From Agrostemma githago (taxonomy: Eukaryota > Streptophyta > Magnoliopsida > Caryophyllales > Caryophyllaceae): a stretch of 64,000 nt of DNA. The stretch is taken from the NCBI GenBank assembly GCA_958450325.1, contig OY288256.1, positions 48,564,953-48,628,952 on the forward strand, given 5' to 3'. The notes beneath the pieces are model-generated. The model saw only the letters and a program-made list of their open reading frames with translations, ran no database searches and was not told the DNA's origin. The position numbers were made by a program, and so were the translations under genes. This document shows positions 9,145 through 19,896 of the stretch, in pieces; within the stretch, counting starts at the first letter, position 1; each line of letters opens with the position of its first letter.

Positions 9145-11716
9145 CATCCCGATCAGGATGGAGGTGCACATTTTCGTGCTCACTGGAGGTCCGTCCCGAC
9201 CGGGATGGTCTCCCGCTCCTCCTTTGTGTTTCTTCTTCGACATTTGAGTCCACCCAACCATTATATACTCCCTCCCAACCTCCCTAGCTATCCTTGCCTT
9301 ATCGTATACCCCATATACTTCATTGTCACGCCCTCACCCTATTTCCTATCCACTTTACACCGACTCTCACATCAAATAACACCCCCTACCATTACTACCT
9401 CCACCGTGAGTTCTTCTCAAGTGTGAAGCGAGATGGCATCCAAAAAGACAAGCACCGTGCCTATAGTGATCATTGAAGACGATGGAGTTCGTACGTTACT
9501 AACCGATTGGTTTGGGTAGCTATCCTTACTTTCCCGTCTTTTGTCGCTTGTTTTCTCCTGTTTGCCCCCTTCCCCTTGAGTCATGGTCTCTTAGTGGCCT
9601 TCGAGGCCGTAGTATGGTTGCTCCCGACCCACGATGACGTGATTACGTCGAGAGTCGATCGATTAATCCAATTGTACAAGATTTTCACCTTTCTTTTTAG
9701 GAGTCAGTCGGATTTGGACGGAATCCGGGCTACGTGACTTGATTACACCTAGCCCTCCCTTCCCATTTCCTTTTATTTCTTTCTTTTTATTTCTTCCCCC
9801 TTCCATATCTTTTCTTGTCTCGGCCCATGGTGACTTGATTACACCCCGGCCGGACATCTTCTACCCTTTTCTTTTTGATTTTTAGCTTTATTTTCGTAGT
9901 TTCTTTTCTTTTCTTTTGCCTCTCCGCATACTACGATCGAGCATGAGGACATTGCTCGGTTTATGTGTGGGGGAGCGATATTCTAGTATAGTTAGTTTTA
10001 TTTTCTTAGTTTTTCGAAAAAATCTTTGAAAAACCCCTAAAAATTTGAAATTTTTTCATAAAAATCAAAAAGATTTTTCTTTTGTGTATTTTTTCCCTTT
10101 ATGTCTTTGTGTCGTGTTTTTGTTGTATTGTGTGTGTTTTGCCTCCCTTTTCCTTATAGGTTGCTTAATCACCGTTGTTTGGAAGGCTTTGAAGACATCC
10201 GGTAACATCTTCTAACCCTCTTTCCCTCTTTATTCCTTGTGATGTTTGGAGAAGGTTGTGTTGAGGTATGCTTGGGTGGAGCTTGTACATACTTGTGGTT
10301 GATTTGGTGATATGTTTGGAAGTTTGGGGTGGTGTTTGTTTGTTCATGTTTTGTTTTTGTTGCCTTTTGGTTCTTTTTCTTTCGTTTTCGTCATGTCTTT
10401 GTTTTGTGTGTAGTTGTGTCTTGTGCGTAAAAGGTTTTCGAAAACCCGGTTTAGAGGCTAGTGTGCGAGTGCTTACTTTCCCTTTCTAGTAGTGTAAATC
10501 GAGTCTTGGACTTTAGCCTAGTAGAATGACCCTAAATCAATGAATTCGTTGGTCCTGTACCTTGAGTCCACCTAGCTTACTAGGGATTTACTGCGGGATT
10601 TGCACTTTTGACCATTATGACCACCCACGGTGTGAAAAGGCCTTGGTTACCGAGTTTCGTCCCTTAGGTGACCGTGTTTAGGATTGTTTGATTAGTCCAA
10701 GTTCTCCACTTTTTGTGGGTTAGAAGGGAAGGGCCCGTCCCGACTTACCCATTCATCTACCTCCTACACATACCCACACAAATAAAACGCAATTTGTTGA
10801 AATTCCATCTTTCTTGTTGCAAAAAAGAAATGCTTACAAGCCAAATCTAGCCAAAAGGGCAAAGAAAAGAAAAGAAAGAAAAAAAAACAAAAGAAAGAAA
10901 AGAATGAAGAAAAAGAAAAGGCACAAAAGCTAAAAAGAAAATAGAAAAGAAGAAAAAGAATGGCATAGCAAAACAAAGCAAAAATGAAAAGAAAAGAGGA
11001 AATGCCAAAAGAAAACTCGACTCACAAAAATAACCCCTACCTCTCAAAATAAGCCTTTTTCCGACTTTTGCCGTGAAGAGCCTACCAAAGGACCGAGTCC
11101 CTAGGAAGGATGATAGCGGCATTAGTCGGTCTTCCCTCATTTTGCATTATTTCCACCTTTTTACTTGGACTAGTTAGGCGGTTTTGGACATGGGACGACC
11201 CTCTTGGCTCATGGCTAAAGGGGGCGCGGTCTCACTTACCTACAGTGTCGAATAACACCGTGGTTCTTCACTTTCCACTCCGCCGATCGTCCCGTAGTAC
11301 GTTTTTAGAAAGTTAGGAGGAGCTAGGTAAGTTACCAACGTTTTTGTTGCTTTATCGTCATACTATTAGGGTTTAGTCCACCTTGGTTTGTATTGCTAGC
11401 TTGGGAACGTTGTCACTTGCCTCGAATCCTAGACCGGTGCTTCTTTCACCGCTTGATTGAGGGAAGCGGTATTTATTTTCTTTTGGGTGCAACCGATCAT
11501 GTGTTTGTTTGTTTGTTTGTGTGTTTGTTTATGTGTTTGTGTCCGGTTGCATCCACAGTTTTGTCGCAAGACCCGACTTGCCTTGCGGAGTGCACTTTTC
11601 CTCTAAGTGTACTCGCGTGAGTTGAAAGGGCGTAGGGTGCGCTAATACCCGCTCGGCTAGTTTAGTAGTTAGTATGTGCTTACTCGAGGGCGAGTAAGGG
11701 TTAAGTGTGGGGGAGT
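9145..11716 (+). mobile_element. 3' internal part of an Athila-like element (non-coding)
   Basis: This stretch begins where the element 1 LTR ends and runs to an LTR start at 11717. I find no convincing coding frame; a 26-codon frame starting MASKKTSTVPIVIIEDDG at 9433 stops early. It has a GAGGACATTGCTCGG stretch followed by TGTGTGGGGGAG near 9945-9975, and a second purine tract AAGTGTGGGGGAGT at 11703-11716. Such tracts are typical of Athila 3' regions. The 10860-11000 part is a low-complexity A/G-rich stretch. Family assignment rests on these motifs only. Confidence 0.5.
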
Positions 11717-13304
11717 TGATAAGTGTAGTTTGTAGTGCCTTTTTCACTATGTTTTGGTCCCATTTCCTTGTGGAGTCGCTCCTCGGGAGCGGTTTATGGG
11801 CCTCTTATGCTTTCTTTAGTTCGTTTCAGGTTCCCGAGACCGATTTGGAAGAGTTGGAGCAATTCCGACTCGATACATACACATTTTGGAGCCAACGGAG
11901 TAAAGAAACGATGACTGGATGCCTTGGAATCAACCCCGAGACCTTGGGACCCAATACCGAGCCTCCGAGACCCGATCCCGAGACCCAAGAATCGATGAGA
12001 AGCCCATAAGAATCAAGGAGGGACCCAAAAAAGACCATATGGAGGCCTACAAGGCTCAACCGGTTCCGGTTGGCCTCAACCGGTTCCGGTTGAGGTGCGC
12101 TTTTAAGGAGGCCACTGTGAGCCTATCCCGGTCGGGACCAACCCGTCCCGGTCGAGACGCTACAGGGGCAGCTCGTGACTTCTTTATTTCTTCTCCTTCA
12201 TTCTTGTACCCATATATATACTTCCCTATGGAATTGTTAACACATCTTATCATACTTTAGACTCTTTTAAGCCTCCAAAACCCTAGATTAGTATTCCCCA
12301 CATTAGATTTAATCTCTCTTTAATCTTTAGTTAATCATTGTAATTAGTTCTTGGATTAAGGGGATTCTTTAAGATTGCTCCAAGCTTGACAACCTTGGGA
12401 TTTTATTTGGGTTTCTTATTAATACAAGTTCTCATCTTTTTCTTCCATTGTTTGTTGGTATAATCTTCTTCTCTTATTTACTCTTGTTCTTAGTTTGTTA
12501 ATCAAGTTTGAATCTTTGTGTTTTGTTTATTGTTCTTGATATTGTTCTTGTTATTCATAATGGATGTTTTTTTTTTGACATTGATTTCTCTTATTATTGT
12601 TGGTTTTCTCTTAATAATGAGTGAGTAGTCTTCTTGTGGGGTTAGTAGGAGGATTAGGGGTAGATTATGGATGATTAGGGTTGATTAAGGGAAAAGGGTG
12701 AATCCTTGTTGTTAGTCACATTATAGGCACTCCATGTGTTTGTTGATATACTTGTGTGAGTAGTAGCGGCCATGCTCCCCATACTTGTGTTCATCTTCCC
12801 ATTGTTTGTCTACTATGTGGTCATGTTGAGAATAGTCGTAGTCACGAGAGTGCGGACTAGGGTCTAAGTAGCGAGAGCCCGGACCCACCTTGACATCGGT
12901 CTAAGTTGCGAGAGCCCGGACCGACTCTAGGAACTAGGAAACACCTATACCCTTGATCACCCAATTACCCATCTACACCTATGAACCCGACCTACCCCAT
13001 TTCCTTCTATATTTGATTCATCGTCTTAGTTAGTCTTCAATTCTCTAGTATCATTGTTTAGTTTGTTTCTAGTTATTTCATTTTAAGCATTGTTTTAGTT
13101 AATCCTTTGTTAGCCACCTTCCTCATCTCCAATCATCAATAGTTTGTCAATTTCATCTTCTTTGTGTTTGTTTTGGTGATTTAGTCTTGTTTTAGGCCGA
13201 CCTAGTCTAACCCTTGCAATACCGTCCTCGTGGATACGATCCCGACTTGCCCTAGCTACCCGTTAGGTCTAGCCGGTTTGTTTATTGACGGTGGGGACGT
13301 GACA
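11717..13304 (+). mobile_element. Athila-like LTR (1588 bp)
   Basis: It begins TGATAAGTG right after the purine tract and ends GACGTGACA. The first base after it resumes LINE coding sequence at 13305. It holds doubled motifs (AACCGGTTCCGGTTG near 12058 and 12077), a TATATATA box near 12215 and two GCGAGAGCCCGGACC stretches near 12870-12925. It is the 3' LTR of an element inserted into the LINE. The matching left half of the LINE is not in the window. Confidence 0.6.
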
Positions 13305-14269
13305 AATCCCTACCTTCAGGTCTCTTATCATCCTAAATGTAAGGGGGTTAACCTCAATCACCTAGTGTTTGCGGATGACCGTATGATTTTTACTCGAGGT
13401 GATGTGCCTTCGGTTGTGGCTGCTCTTGAAGAATTGGACAGGTTTGCAAAGGAGTCAGGACTGCAAGCAAATAGAGAAAAGACGGACATATATTTTGGCG
13501 GAGTTCACATAGAAATACGTGAGAAGATCTTACAGGTCACAAGTTTTAAACAGGGAAGCTTCCCTTGTAGATATTTAGGATTGCCCCTAAACGATGTCAA
13601 TAACCGACTAATACATTATAATGACTTAATTAGCAAAGTACAGAAGGTCCTGAGTCATTGGTCATCAGGTAGCCTAACGTATGCAGGCCGTGTGCAGATA
13701 ATTCAGTCCATCTAATTTGGAATACTCAACTACTGGTGTTCGAATACTTTACTACCAGGAAACGTCAGAGATAAGCTAATCCAACTGTGCAGGAGTTACT
13801 TCTGGAATGGAGGAAGTGAGGGGCGAGGGGTCTATTACAAAGGTTGGGAGAGCATTTGTGCAACTTGGGTAGAGGGGGGCTTTAATATCAAGGATCTTGC
13901 AGCCTGGAATAAGGCCTTGATAGGTCACTGGATTTGGAAGCTCCTCAATGGAAAAGGGGGGATTTGGAGTAAATGGGTTCAGTACTATGTATTGGGCAGC
14001 AAGACTATTTGGGAGATCAAAAAAGAAGACCGATATACATCGGCGTCCAACAGTATAATCAAGGTTCGGGATGAAATAAAAGAGAAAGAAGGTAGTATCG
14101 AGGCAGCAGTAGCTCGGATCCAGAGTTGGCAGGAACACCATAAGTACAACTTCAGCAAAGCGTATGAATGGTTTAGAAAGAAACATGACAAACGTAGCTG
14201 GTTGAGGCTTCTTCAAGAGCCATTTATAGTTCCCAAACATGGAATTATTGCATCAATGGCATGTCAGGG
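13305..14269 (+). pseudogene. LINE reverse transcriptase fragment, part 1
   Basis: Plant L1-like LINE ORF2, from just before the RT active-site region to the start of the zinc-binding region. The active-site motif reads FADDRMIF near 13370. Conserved stretches such as CRYLGLPL and LSHWSSGSLTYAGRVQ follow, then FGILNYW and the region leading to the zf-RVT domain. There is one in-frame stop (13713-13715) and otherwise the frame is open. It is cut at 14269 by the array and continues at 48017 in the same frame. Confidence 0.85.
14265..14269. other. Target-site duplication, left copy (CAGGG)
   Basis: CAGGG precedes the first LTR base of the array and recurs at 48012-48016 after the last LTR base. 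Removing the array plus one copy gives an uninterrupted LINE frame. Confidence 0.93.
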
Positions 14270-14873
14270 TGTAGACACCCACATTTTGACCACCAGGTGT
14301 CTATAGTAGGTCCCGCCAAACACCCGATGATGATCGGACGCAAACATGCTTTAATGACTCGGATATGGGCTCGAAATCATGGGCATTTGGTTTAGGCTTA
14401 TTACGGAGTACATATCTTACAAAACCAACCTCAAATCCAGGCCCAGTGGGTCGTTTCGAGTCAAATGAGACTAATTTGGGTCGATTCCGACACCAGGGGT
14501 AAAACCGTCTTTTTACGACCGAGTCAAAACCCGGTCAAAAATATTCTTGGGACACGTGAGTCATCCGTGACGCCTCACACGGCTGATTCGGTCCCAAATA
14601 CTACAAAAATCAGCTTTCATAAATATTAAACAAATTCGTATAAGGATAGAATTCGATCTCAAGTAGGAATTCTATCCGAAAACCGAAACAAATCGCCAAC
14701 CAAGCTCAAACACTCGGCCAAACAGCCGAGACACTCCCCAACCAGCCGAGTTACTTGGCTTCTCCACCAAGAAATGAGACTTTCGTTCCCTTTCGAACTC
14801 TCGTGTTTCCTATCCAAACCGGTATTTCTTGTCACACAAGCAAGACTACCTCGACCCCAATAAATAGGACCTC

Positions 14874-15105
14874 AGGATTTTGCCCACAAAGACATGAGAT
14901 AGCATCCCAATTGGTTGAATAGGCTTGACTTTAATAAGAGTCTACGGATTCAATTGCAAACAGAACATAAGGCTAACGTTTTTAAACCGCGACCTCGCAG
15001 TGTCCCGCCTTCCCCCGAATGCTCGGTGCGGCGGGAAAGCCTCGAGATGACTTGCTTGCTGAAAAAATGCCAACAGCGCCAGTCCTTCTGGTTTGCATTA
15101 AAGTT
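14874..15105. other. Insert of unknown origin just downstream of the TATA box in LTR1
   Basis: About 232 bp replace about 25 bp found in LTR2-6. The insert begins 6 bp after the TATA position and so covers the expected transcription start. It includes a GC-rich stretch (14985-15045) unlike the AT-rich LTR. I recognise no source. It may be captured host or other TE sequence. Confidence 0.75.
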
Positions 15106-15900
15106 CTTCAGACAACGATTCTACACAACAATTACACATCGTAAATCTACCATTCACATATCCTTAACATCTAGTAAGAATTCCCGACGAAATCCCGAAG
15201 TAGTCTCGAAAATACCGACGAAACCGACCCCATCATCCGGCCGAACCCACCGTCACCTCACACATAAAAAAACGCACCAAACCGACACCTTAACTCATCC
15301 CGCATCATCTCGACGCTCCCGTGCCTAAGCCACCGTCCGACGAGCTATATACCGAGAAAGTAAAGCATGTAGGTTGAGGGTGTAAATCAAACCCGATTCT
15401 TCTCCTTTCTTTCTCTCTCACGTCTTTTTTCCTTTTTTCGTCCGTCACTTTTTTTTACGGGTCGTCGGTCGTTTCGTATTAATAATATGGGTCGTTCGTC
15501 ACATATTTTTATTTATTACTAATAATCGATACTACAAAAAACTATTTTTATAACGTTCTTAAAATACGATACCGATTCTCTAATCGAATATCGTATCTAC
15601 AAGAACTAAATTAATTAATTCTCGCTGATGCTAACAAAATCATTACATCTTTTTTTAACAAAATTCGATGATTTTAAACGCGGAGAGAATTAACATCTTT
15701 TTCGTTCAAATTCTTTTTTTTTTTACTTTTCGCTCAAAACAAACTTTTTTTAAAACTTTTTCTAAAACATTCCGACTATTCGATATCTATTTCATAATCG
15801 AATATCGAAAATATAAATCGAGTATGAATTAATCTATATTTGTACGCGATTTATAAAAATTGACGATTTTCGACAAATAAAAAAAACCGGCAGGCCACCA

Positions 15901-15931
15901 CGCGGGTCGCGCGCCTGTCAGGCGACCCGCG
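15901..15931. repeat. GC-rich hairpin in LTR1, repeated in each LTR of this family
   Basis: CGCGGGTCGC (15901-15910) pairs with GCGACCCGCG (15922-15931), with an inner CCTG/CAGG. It occurs in LTR2 at 21318-21348 and in the autonomous LTR at 53612-53642; in LTR6 (about 47148) the left arm has lost two bases. It stands out in an AT-rich context. Confidence 0.9.
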
Positions 15932-16655
15932 CGGCAGCCTGATTCGTCGGCTTCTTCTTTTTTTTCGTTTTCTCGCTTTATTATTTTTTATTCTTTTCGA
16001 CTATTACATAAAAAGTGACTTTCGCGACATATTTCGATAAATACTTTTTTCGACCTCGGTCAACACGTGTTAATCCATCACGTGTCATAAACCTTTTTCA
16101 AAATCATGCATATTATTTATTTACATCTTTATTCGATTTATTCATCGTTACTAACTCGTTTTCTCGTGTTTGTAGCAATTTTATTTTATTTTGTTTTTTT
16201 ATCGTTCTATTAGACTAAAACGACTTCACATGCTAAAATAACTTTGACGTTATTAGTTTAATATGCATTAAACGACTTAGCAACCCACTTATTTATTTTT
16301 CTCACATGCTTAGGAAAATAATGTTTGCATATCATTCAACCGTCGAACTAACCCGTGTACACCAAAAACGAACGATATCTTAGTAAAGGCCGCTAAGTGC
16401 GGGCGGGGTTGGGTGTCTCAGTGAACTTCCCAACACGTACCCTCACCCCTTACTCAGAACCATGGTTTCCGGATGTCCGAATCCATTGGCAACGAGAGTC
16501 ATTCAATACACGGTATCCGATAATGTCGGTATCGGTATCGTAATGCAAAGGGACGAGCCCAATAAACTCTGACATCGGAAATGGGCCGTATTTTGTATAC
16601 GGCCCACTACGACATAGAGTGGGCTCGAACGGTTCCAAATAACCACAAAATTCGG

Positions 16656-16665
16656 TGGCGACTCC
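16656..16665 (+). other. PBS-like decamer inside the LTR
   Basis: TGGCGACTCC matches the first 10 bases of the autonomous PBS and 9 of 10 bases of the array PBS, but lies about 110 bp inside the LTR. It is present in all LTRs of the window, including element 1 near 9030. Confidence 0.7.
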
Positions 16666-16770
16666 TACTTCGATTTAAATTTCAATTTGACCATCTCATA
16701 TGGAGATTCATTCGCCTCCCCAAACCCGCGTGTGGCCGCGTCGGGGTGGACCTATGTCACGTCCACAATT

Positions 16771-16790
16771 TGGCGACTCTGCTGGGGATC
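16771..16790 (+). promoter_or_regulatory. Primer-binding site (tRNA-Arg type) of array unit 1
   Basis: TGGCGACTCTGCTGGGGATC, three bases after the LTR end. From known plant tRNA-Arg 3' ends (CCCCAGTGGAGTCG plus CCA) this is a near-perfect complement. The same site occurs at 22187, 28632, 35105 and 41554, and in the autonomous element at 54490. Confidence 0.75.
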
Positions 16791-17120
16791 AACCGATGAG
16801 TCACTTACCATCGACATCCTCAGGGTGAGACTCGAAAATAAATCGTTCGAATAGTAATGTACACGTTTTAGTTCAATGGTTCATGCATAACCCATTCTTT
16901 CCCGGGCCGGTTACTTGTGACCGACGTCCCACTATACCACGGTGCGTTCCTACTTGGACCCACTAAAGACTTCGATGGCGGAACTCGCATGGGACTCACA
17001 CGTAGGTCTTTCTTCACACGGGACTAGGCCCACTTTGCCAAATTATAAGGAAGGCTCACCATCTACGAGTCACCCGTCTAGGTGTCCTTTCCGACTCATT
17101 TCCTTTTCGGGCTTTTCCTC

Positions 17121-17268
17121 ACTCGGGGGCTACCCTTCATCAGAGCGGTCAATCACGGTTGTTCTAAGGGTCATGTCTTACACGTGTTTTCTCACGTACC
17201 CCACTTTTGAGTCACTTAGATGTCACACCATCTAAGCCTTTAGTCTCACTCGGGGGCTGTCCTTCACC
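17121..17268 (+). repeat. Degenerate 127-bp tandem duplication with PPT-like ACTCGGGGGCT
   Basis: ACTCGGGGGCT at 17121 and 17248 heads two diverged copies of a stretch continuing CCTTCA...GCGGTC / GCAGTC. It is present in all internal regions. The G-tract resembles the terminal PPT core GGGGGCT. Confidence 0.6.
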
Positions 17269-19540
17269 CGAGCAGTCGACCACGGTCACCTTAAGGGGTA
17301 GTACTTTACGTCCATCCTATACTGGCGTCCTTATGATGCCTTCTCCGAGTCGAACCTATGCTACGAACACTCGAGTCATCTAGGGTTACGTCACCACGGT
17401 TGGTCCGAGCACGCGGCGCGGTCATACACGGTCGCCCCATTTTCGGACTCACCCTTCCGCATCTCGAGTCCAAGTCGCGGTCGTTACTTTGTCTAGGTCA
17501 ACGTTCGAGTATCCCAGTCCAAGAGTCTTAGTCATTCCTGTCACCCCGGGCCATGTCTAGTTTGACTCCCTTTCTTGCATTTGCACAAAGCCGAGTTTAG
17601 GCGAGTCGTGGCACCTGTCGAAGACCTTACCAAAAAAAAACAACCAATCGAGCGTCCGAAAGTCCGGATTTGATTCGAGTCTAAGTCTGAGTTCGAGTCT
17701 AGGATACCCTACATCCTCATTTCCAAATCAGAGTCAGAGTCTTTTGCATTCTGTCCTCTTTTCAAAATTCAATAAAATCAGTTTTTCTATTTCTCATATA
17801 TACTTTCCTTATGTGTTTCCGAGAACATGATGAATACCGTCATACACTGTGAGCACATGCACGTGACTATTATAGGCCCATCTATAACGACTGCAGGAAA
17901 CTGAACCCGTGTTTTCCTTTACCTGTTCCATGTCTGACATAGAAAGCCACATAACCACCCTTAGCAGGAGCGGCATCGAATCCTAGGACAAATCTAGGTA
18001 GTCTCCTAGTTTGGGTTCAAGACGGGAGGCAAGCCCATTTCCCACCATAAACACTCATCCAATAAGACTAGCCAGTCCCTACCTTAGGTGTTAGTCTGAC
18101 CGACAAAAAAAAAAGCTGGACAAAAAAATCAAAAGTCCAAGAGAAAAAGCAAAAGGCCAAAACAAAAAAAGCTGGCCATGATCAAAAAAAATTATCAACA
18201 TCCCTCGACCAAACACGGTCAACTCAAATGAAGAATCCCATGACCGGGGCTAAGAGGTCAACCCAAAGAATTCAAAAACCCATGACCGTAGTTAACGATC
18301 AACTCAAGTGAAACGGTCAATTCAAAATTATCAAAACCCAAACCATCAAATAGGGGAGAAACAATCAAGCTGGTCAGCTAGCACCACATCTAAGCTTCCC
18401 ACATTACAACCCTCAAGACCTTCCCGAGACCTAGGCTAGAGACAGCTCGGATTTTTGAGGATTCAAGCTCCATAGGATACCCTAACCATTAGGGCCAGAC
18501 ATGGAAATCAGATCCCCCATTATCAAACCTACCCCGATCGAAGTTCGAGTCATTATTACTCGACTTCCCCTTTTTCTACCACATTACAATACCTTACCCT
18601 CGAAGCCTTAGCTCCACAAAATCAAGCTCCAGATTTCGAATCATCAAAGCCACTTACTTCCTAGCACCACATTTCCAAAAAAACATCTAAACCAGTTACC
18701 AACCCCAAACATGGGAATTCAACTTGCGGTCGGCATAGAACATGCCCAAATAGTTCACACCACCTAGTACTCGGGCCAGTCGAAGACAAGAATCTGTCAG
18801 AGACTCGAGACAACACCTACTTTGGGAACATGCCTCGAAACCAAAAAATAAAAATTCAAAAGAACACCAGTCTACGACATTGCTACCACAAAGCCCTGTC
18901 GTACGGAAACAATCTCACTCTGAGGATTCGACCATGTTGCCACACGCCTAGGCTAAGGAATAGCGCAACTTAAGAGTCTTGTCATCTTAGGTGGCCCATC
19001 CCCTACCGAGTCACGGTCCAACCCTTAGAGAGTCCAGTCGTGTCTGCCGACTCGTCCGGTCACGTCCAGAGTCGAGTCTGTCGGCATGTCTCTCTCCAAA
19101 TTCTTATTTTAAAATTTGCAAAACTTAGCCATTTGAGAAAATCCCTTTCCTAGTCACCCCGGGAATAGGAATTTTTATCACACTTCATCTAGGCATACAG
19201 GCCTAACCAGAGGATTTTAGAAGTCCGTGTCAGAATCTGATCGGGAATCAAGTCATCCCAAGCATTCTAATTTCCAAAAAAAATTCAAAAATTTTCAGCG
19301 TTTCCAAAAAATTTCAAAAATTTTCAGCATTTTCTTTCCAAAAATCAATCAAAAAAATCATTTTCTTCCCCAGCGTGAGTCAATGTTTTATCTGAATGTT
19401 GCATGCAAAACAGGCAGGTATCCCAAGACTCCCGAAGAATTCTCAAAGTCTCTGTGAAAATTCAAGCAACATTTTTACTGAAGAATCGGATGTAAGCGGT
19501 ACATCCGCAGCTTCCAATGGAGGCTCCCGCGCAAATCAAA

Positions 19541-19691
19541 GATGGGACGCATCTGTAAACAGGTACACCCATAGCCTCCAATAAAGGCACCCGCATAATT
19601 CAAAGATGGGACACGTCTGTAAACAGTCGCACCCATAGCCTCCAAGGAAAGCTCCCGCGCAATTCCAAGATGGGATATGTCTGTAAACAGA
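19541..19691 (+). repeat. 64-bp tandem repeat, three copies (internal region 1; present in all units)
   Basis: The core GATGGGA...TCTGTAAACAG starts at 19541, 19605 and 19669. Copies differ (GACGCATC, GACACGTC, GATATGTC), so the repeat is older than the array's amplification. Equivalent blocks occur near 25988, 32459, 38905 and 45357. Confidence 0.85.
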
Positions 19692-19851
19692 CATACCCAA
19701 GATTTTTTAAGAAAAATCCCCACGACATTATTTCTACCCAGGTATGATTTCAATCTTATGGCTGGCGAGCCCCACCAACGCAAGTCTAATGGACTCTAAA
19801 CGACCCGATCGGAAGTCTGCCAGGTCTTAATCCTCGATTGGCCTGGTAGCT

Positions 19852-19888
19852 ACTCTGACTTTCGCCTTGTCCAAGCCTCAGTCAGAGT
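19852..19888 (+). other. Pre-PPT hairpin
   Basis: ACTCTGAC (19852-19859) and GTCAGAGT (19881-19888) form a perfect 8-bp inverted repeat with a 21-nt loop. The 3' arm overlaps the PPT. It is conserved in element 1 (6526-6562), before every array LTR and before the LTR at 52168. Confidence 0.8.
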
Positions 19889-19896
19889 GGGGGCTC

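Larger units (their letters stand above)
14270..16767 (+). mobile_element. Array LTR1 (outer 5' LTR, 2498 bp)
   Basis: TGTAGACACC...TCCACA. It carries a foreign insert at about 14874-15105. Its TATA box is altered (AATAAATA at 14860-14867 in place of TATAAATA). It shares with LTR6 variants absent from LTR2-5 (AACAAAATTCG near 15659, CGATTTAT near 15847), which fits the outer pair being the original LTRs. Confidence 0.93.
16768..19896 (+). mobile_element. Array internal region 1 (3129 bp, two deletions)
   Basis: Starts with a PBS (16771-16790) and ends with a PPT (19885-19896). Relative to regions 2-5 it lacks about 636 bp at junction 16993/16995 (leader part) and about 399 bp at 18765 (the part with the structured RNA module). 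The second junction has CCT microhomology. It has no coding capacity. A-rich low-complexity sequence lies at 18100-18200, and a 64-bp repeat (three copies) at about 19541-19691. Confidence 0.9.

Noticed and set aside
9507..11620. Several frames of 60-100 codons in the Athila-like internal region
   Set aside because: No recognisable domain, low-complexity composition and no partner frame.
14915..15328. 137-codon frame in LTR1
   Set aside because: It spans the foreign insert and LTR sequence, has no domain and is absent from the other LTRs.
16771..16790. tRNA-Arg gene fragment
   Set aside because: Only the complement of the tRNA 3' end is present, directly after an LTR: it is a primer-binding site.
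19227..19457. 76-codon frame with KNFQRFQKIS repeats, present in every unit
   Set aside because: It comes from low-complexity AAAATTTCAAAAATTTTCAG repeats; there is no promoter, and codons vary with indels of the A runs.
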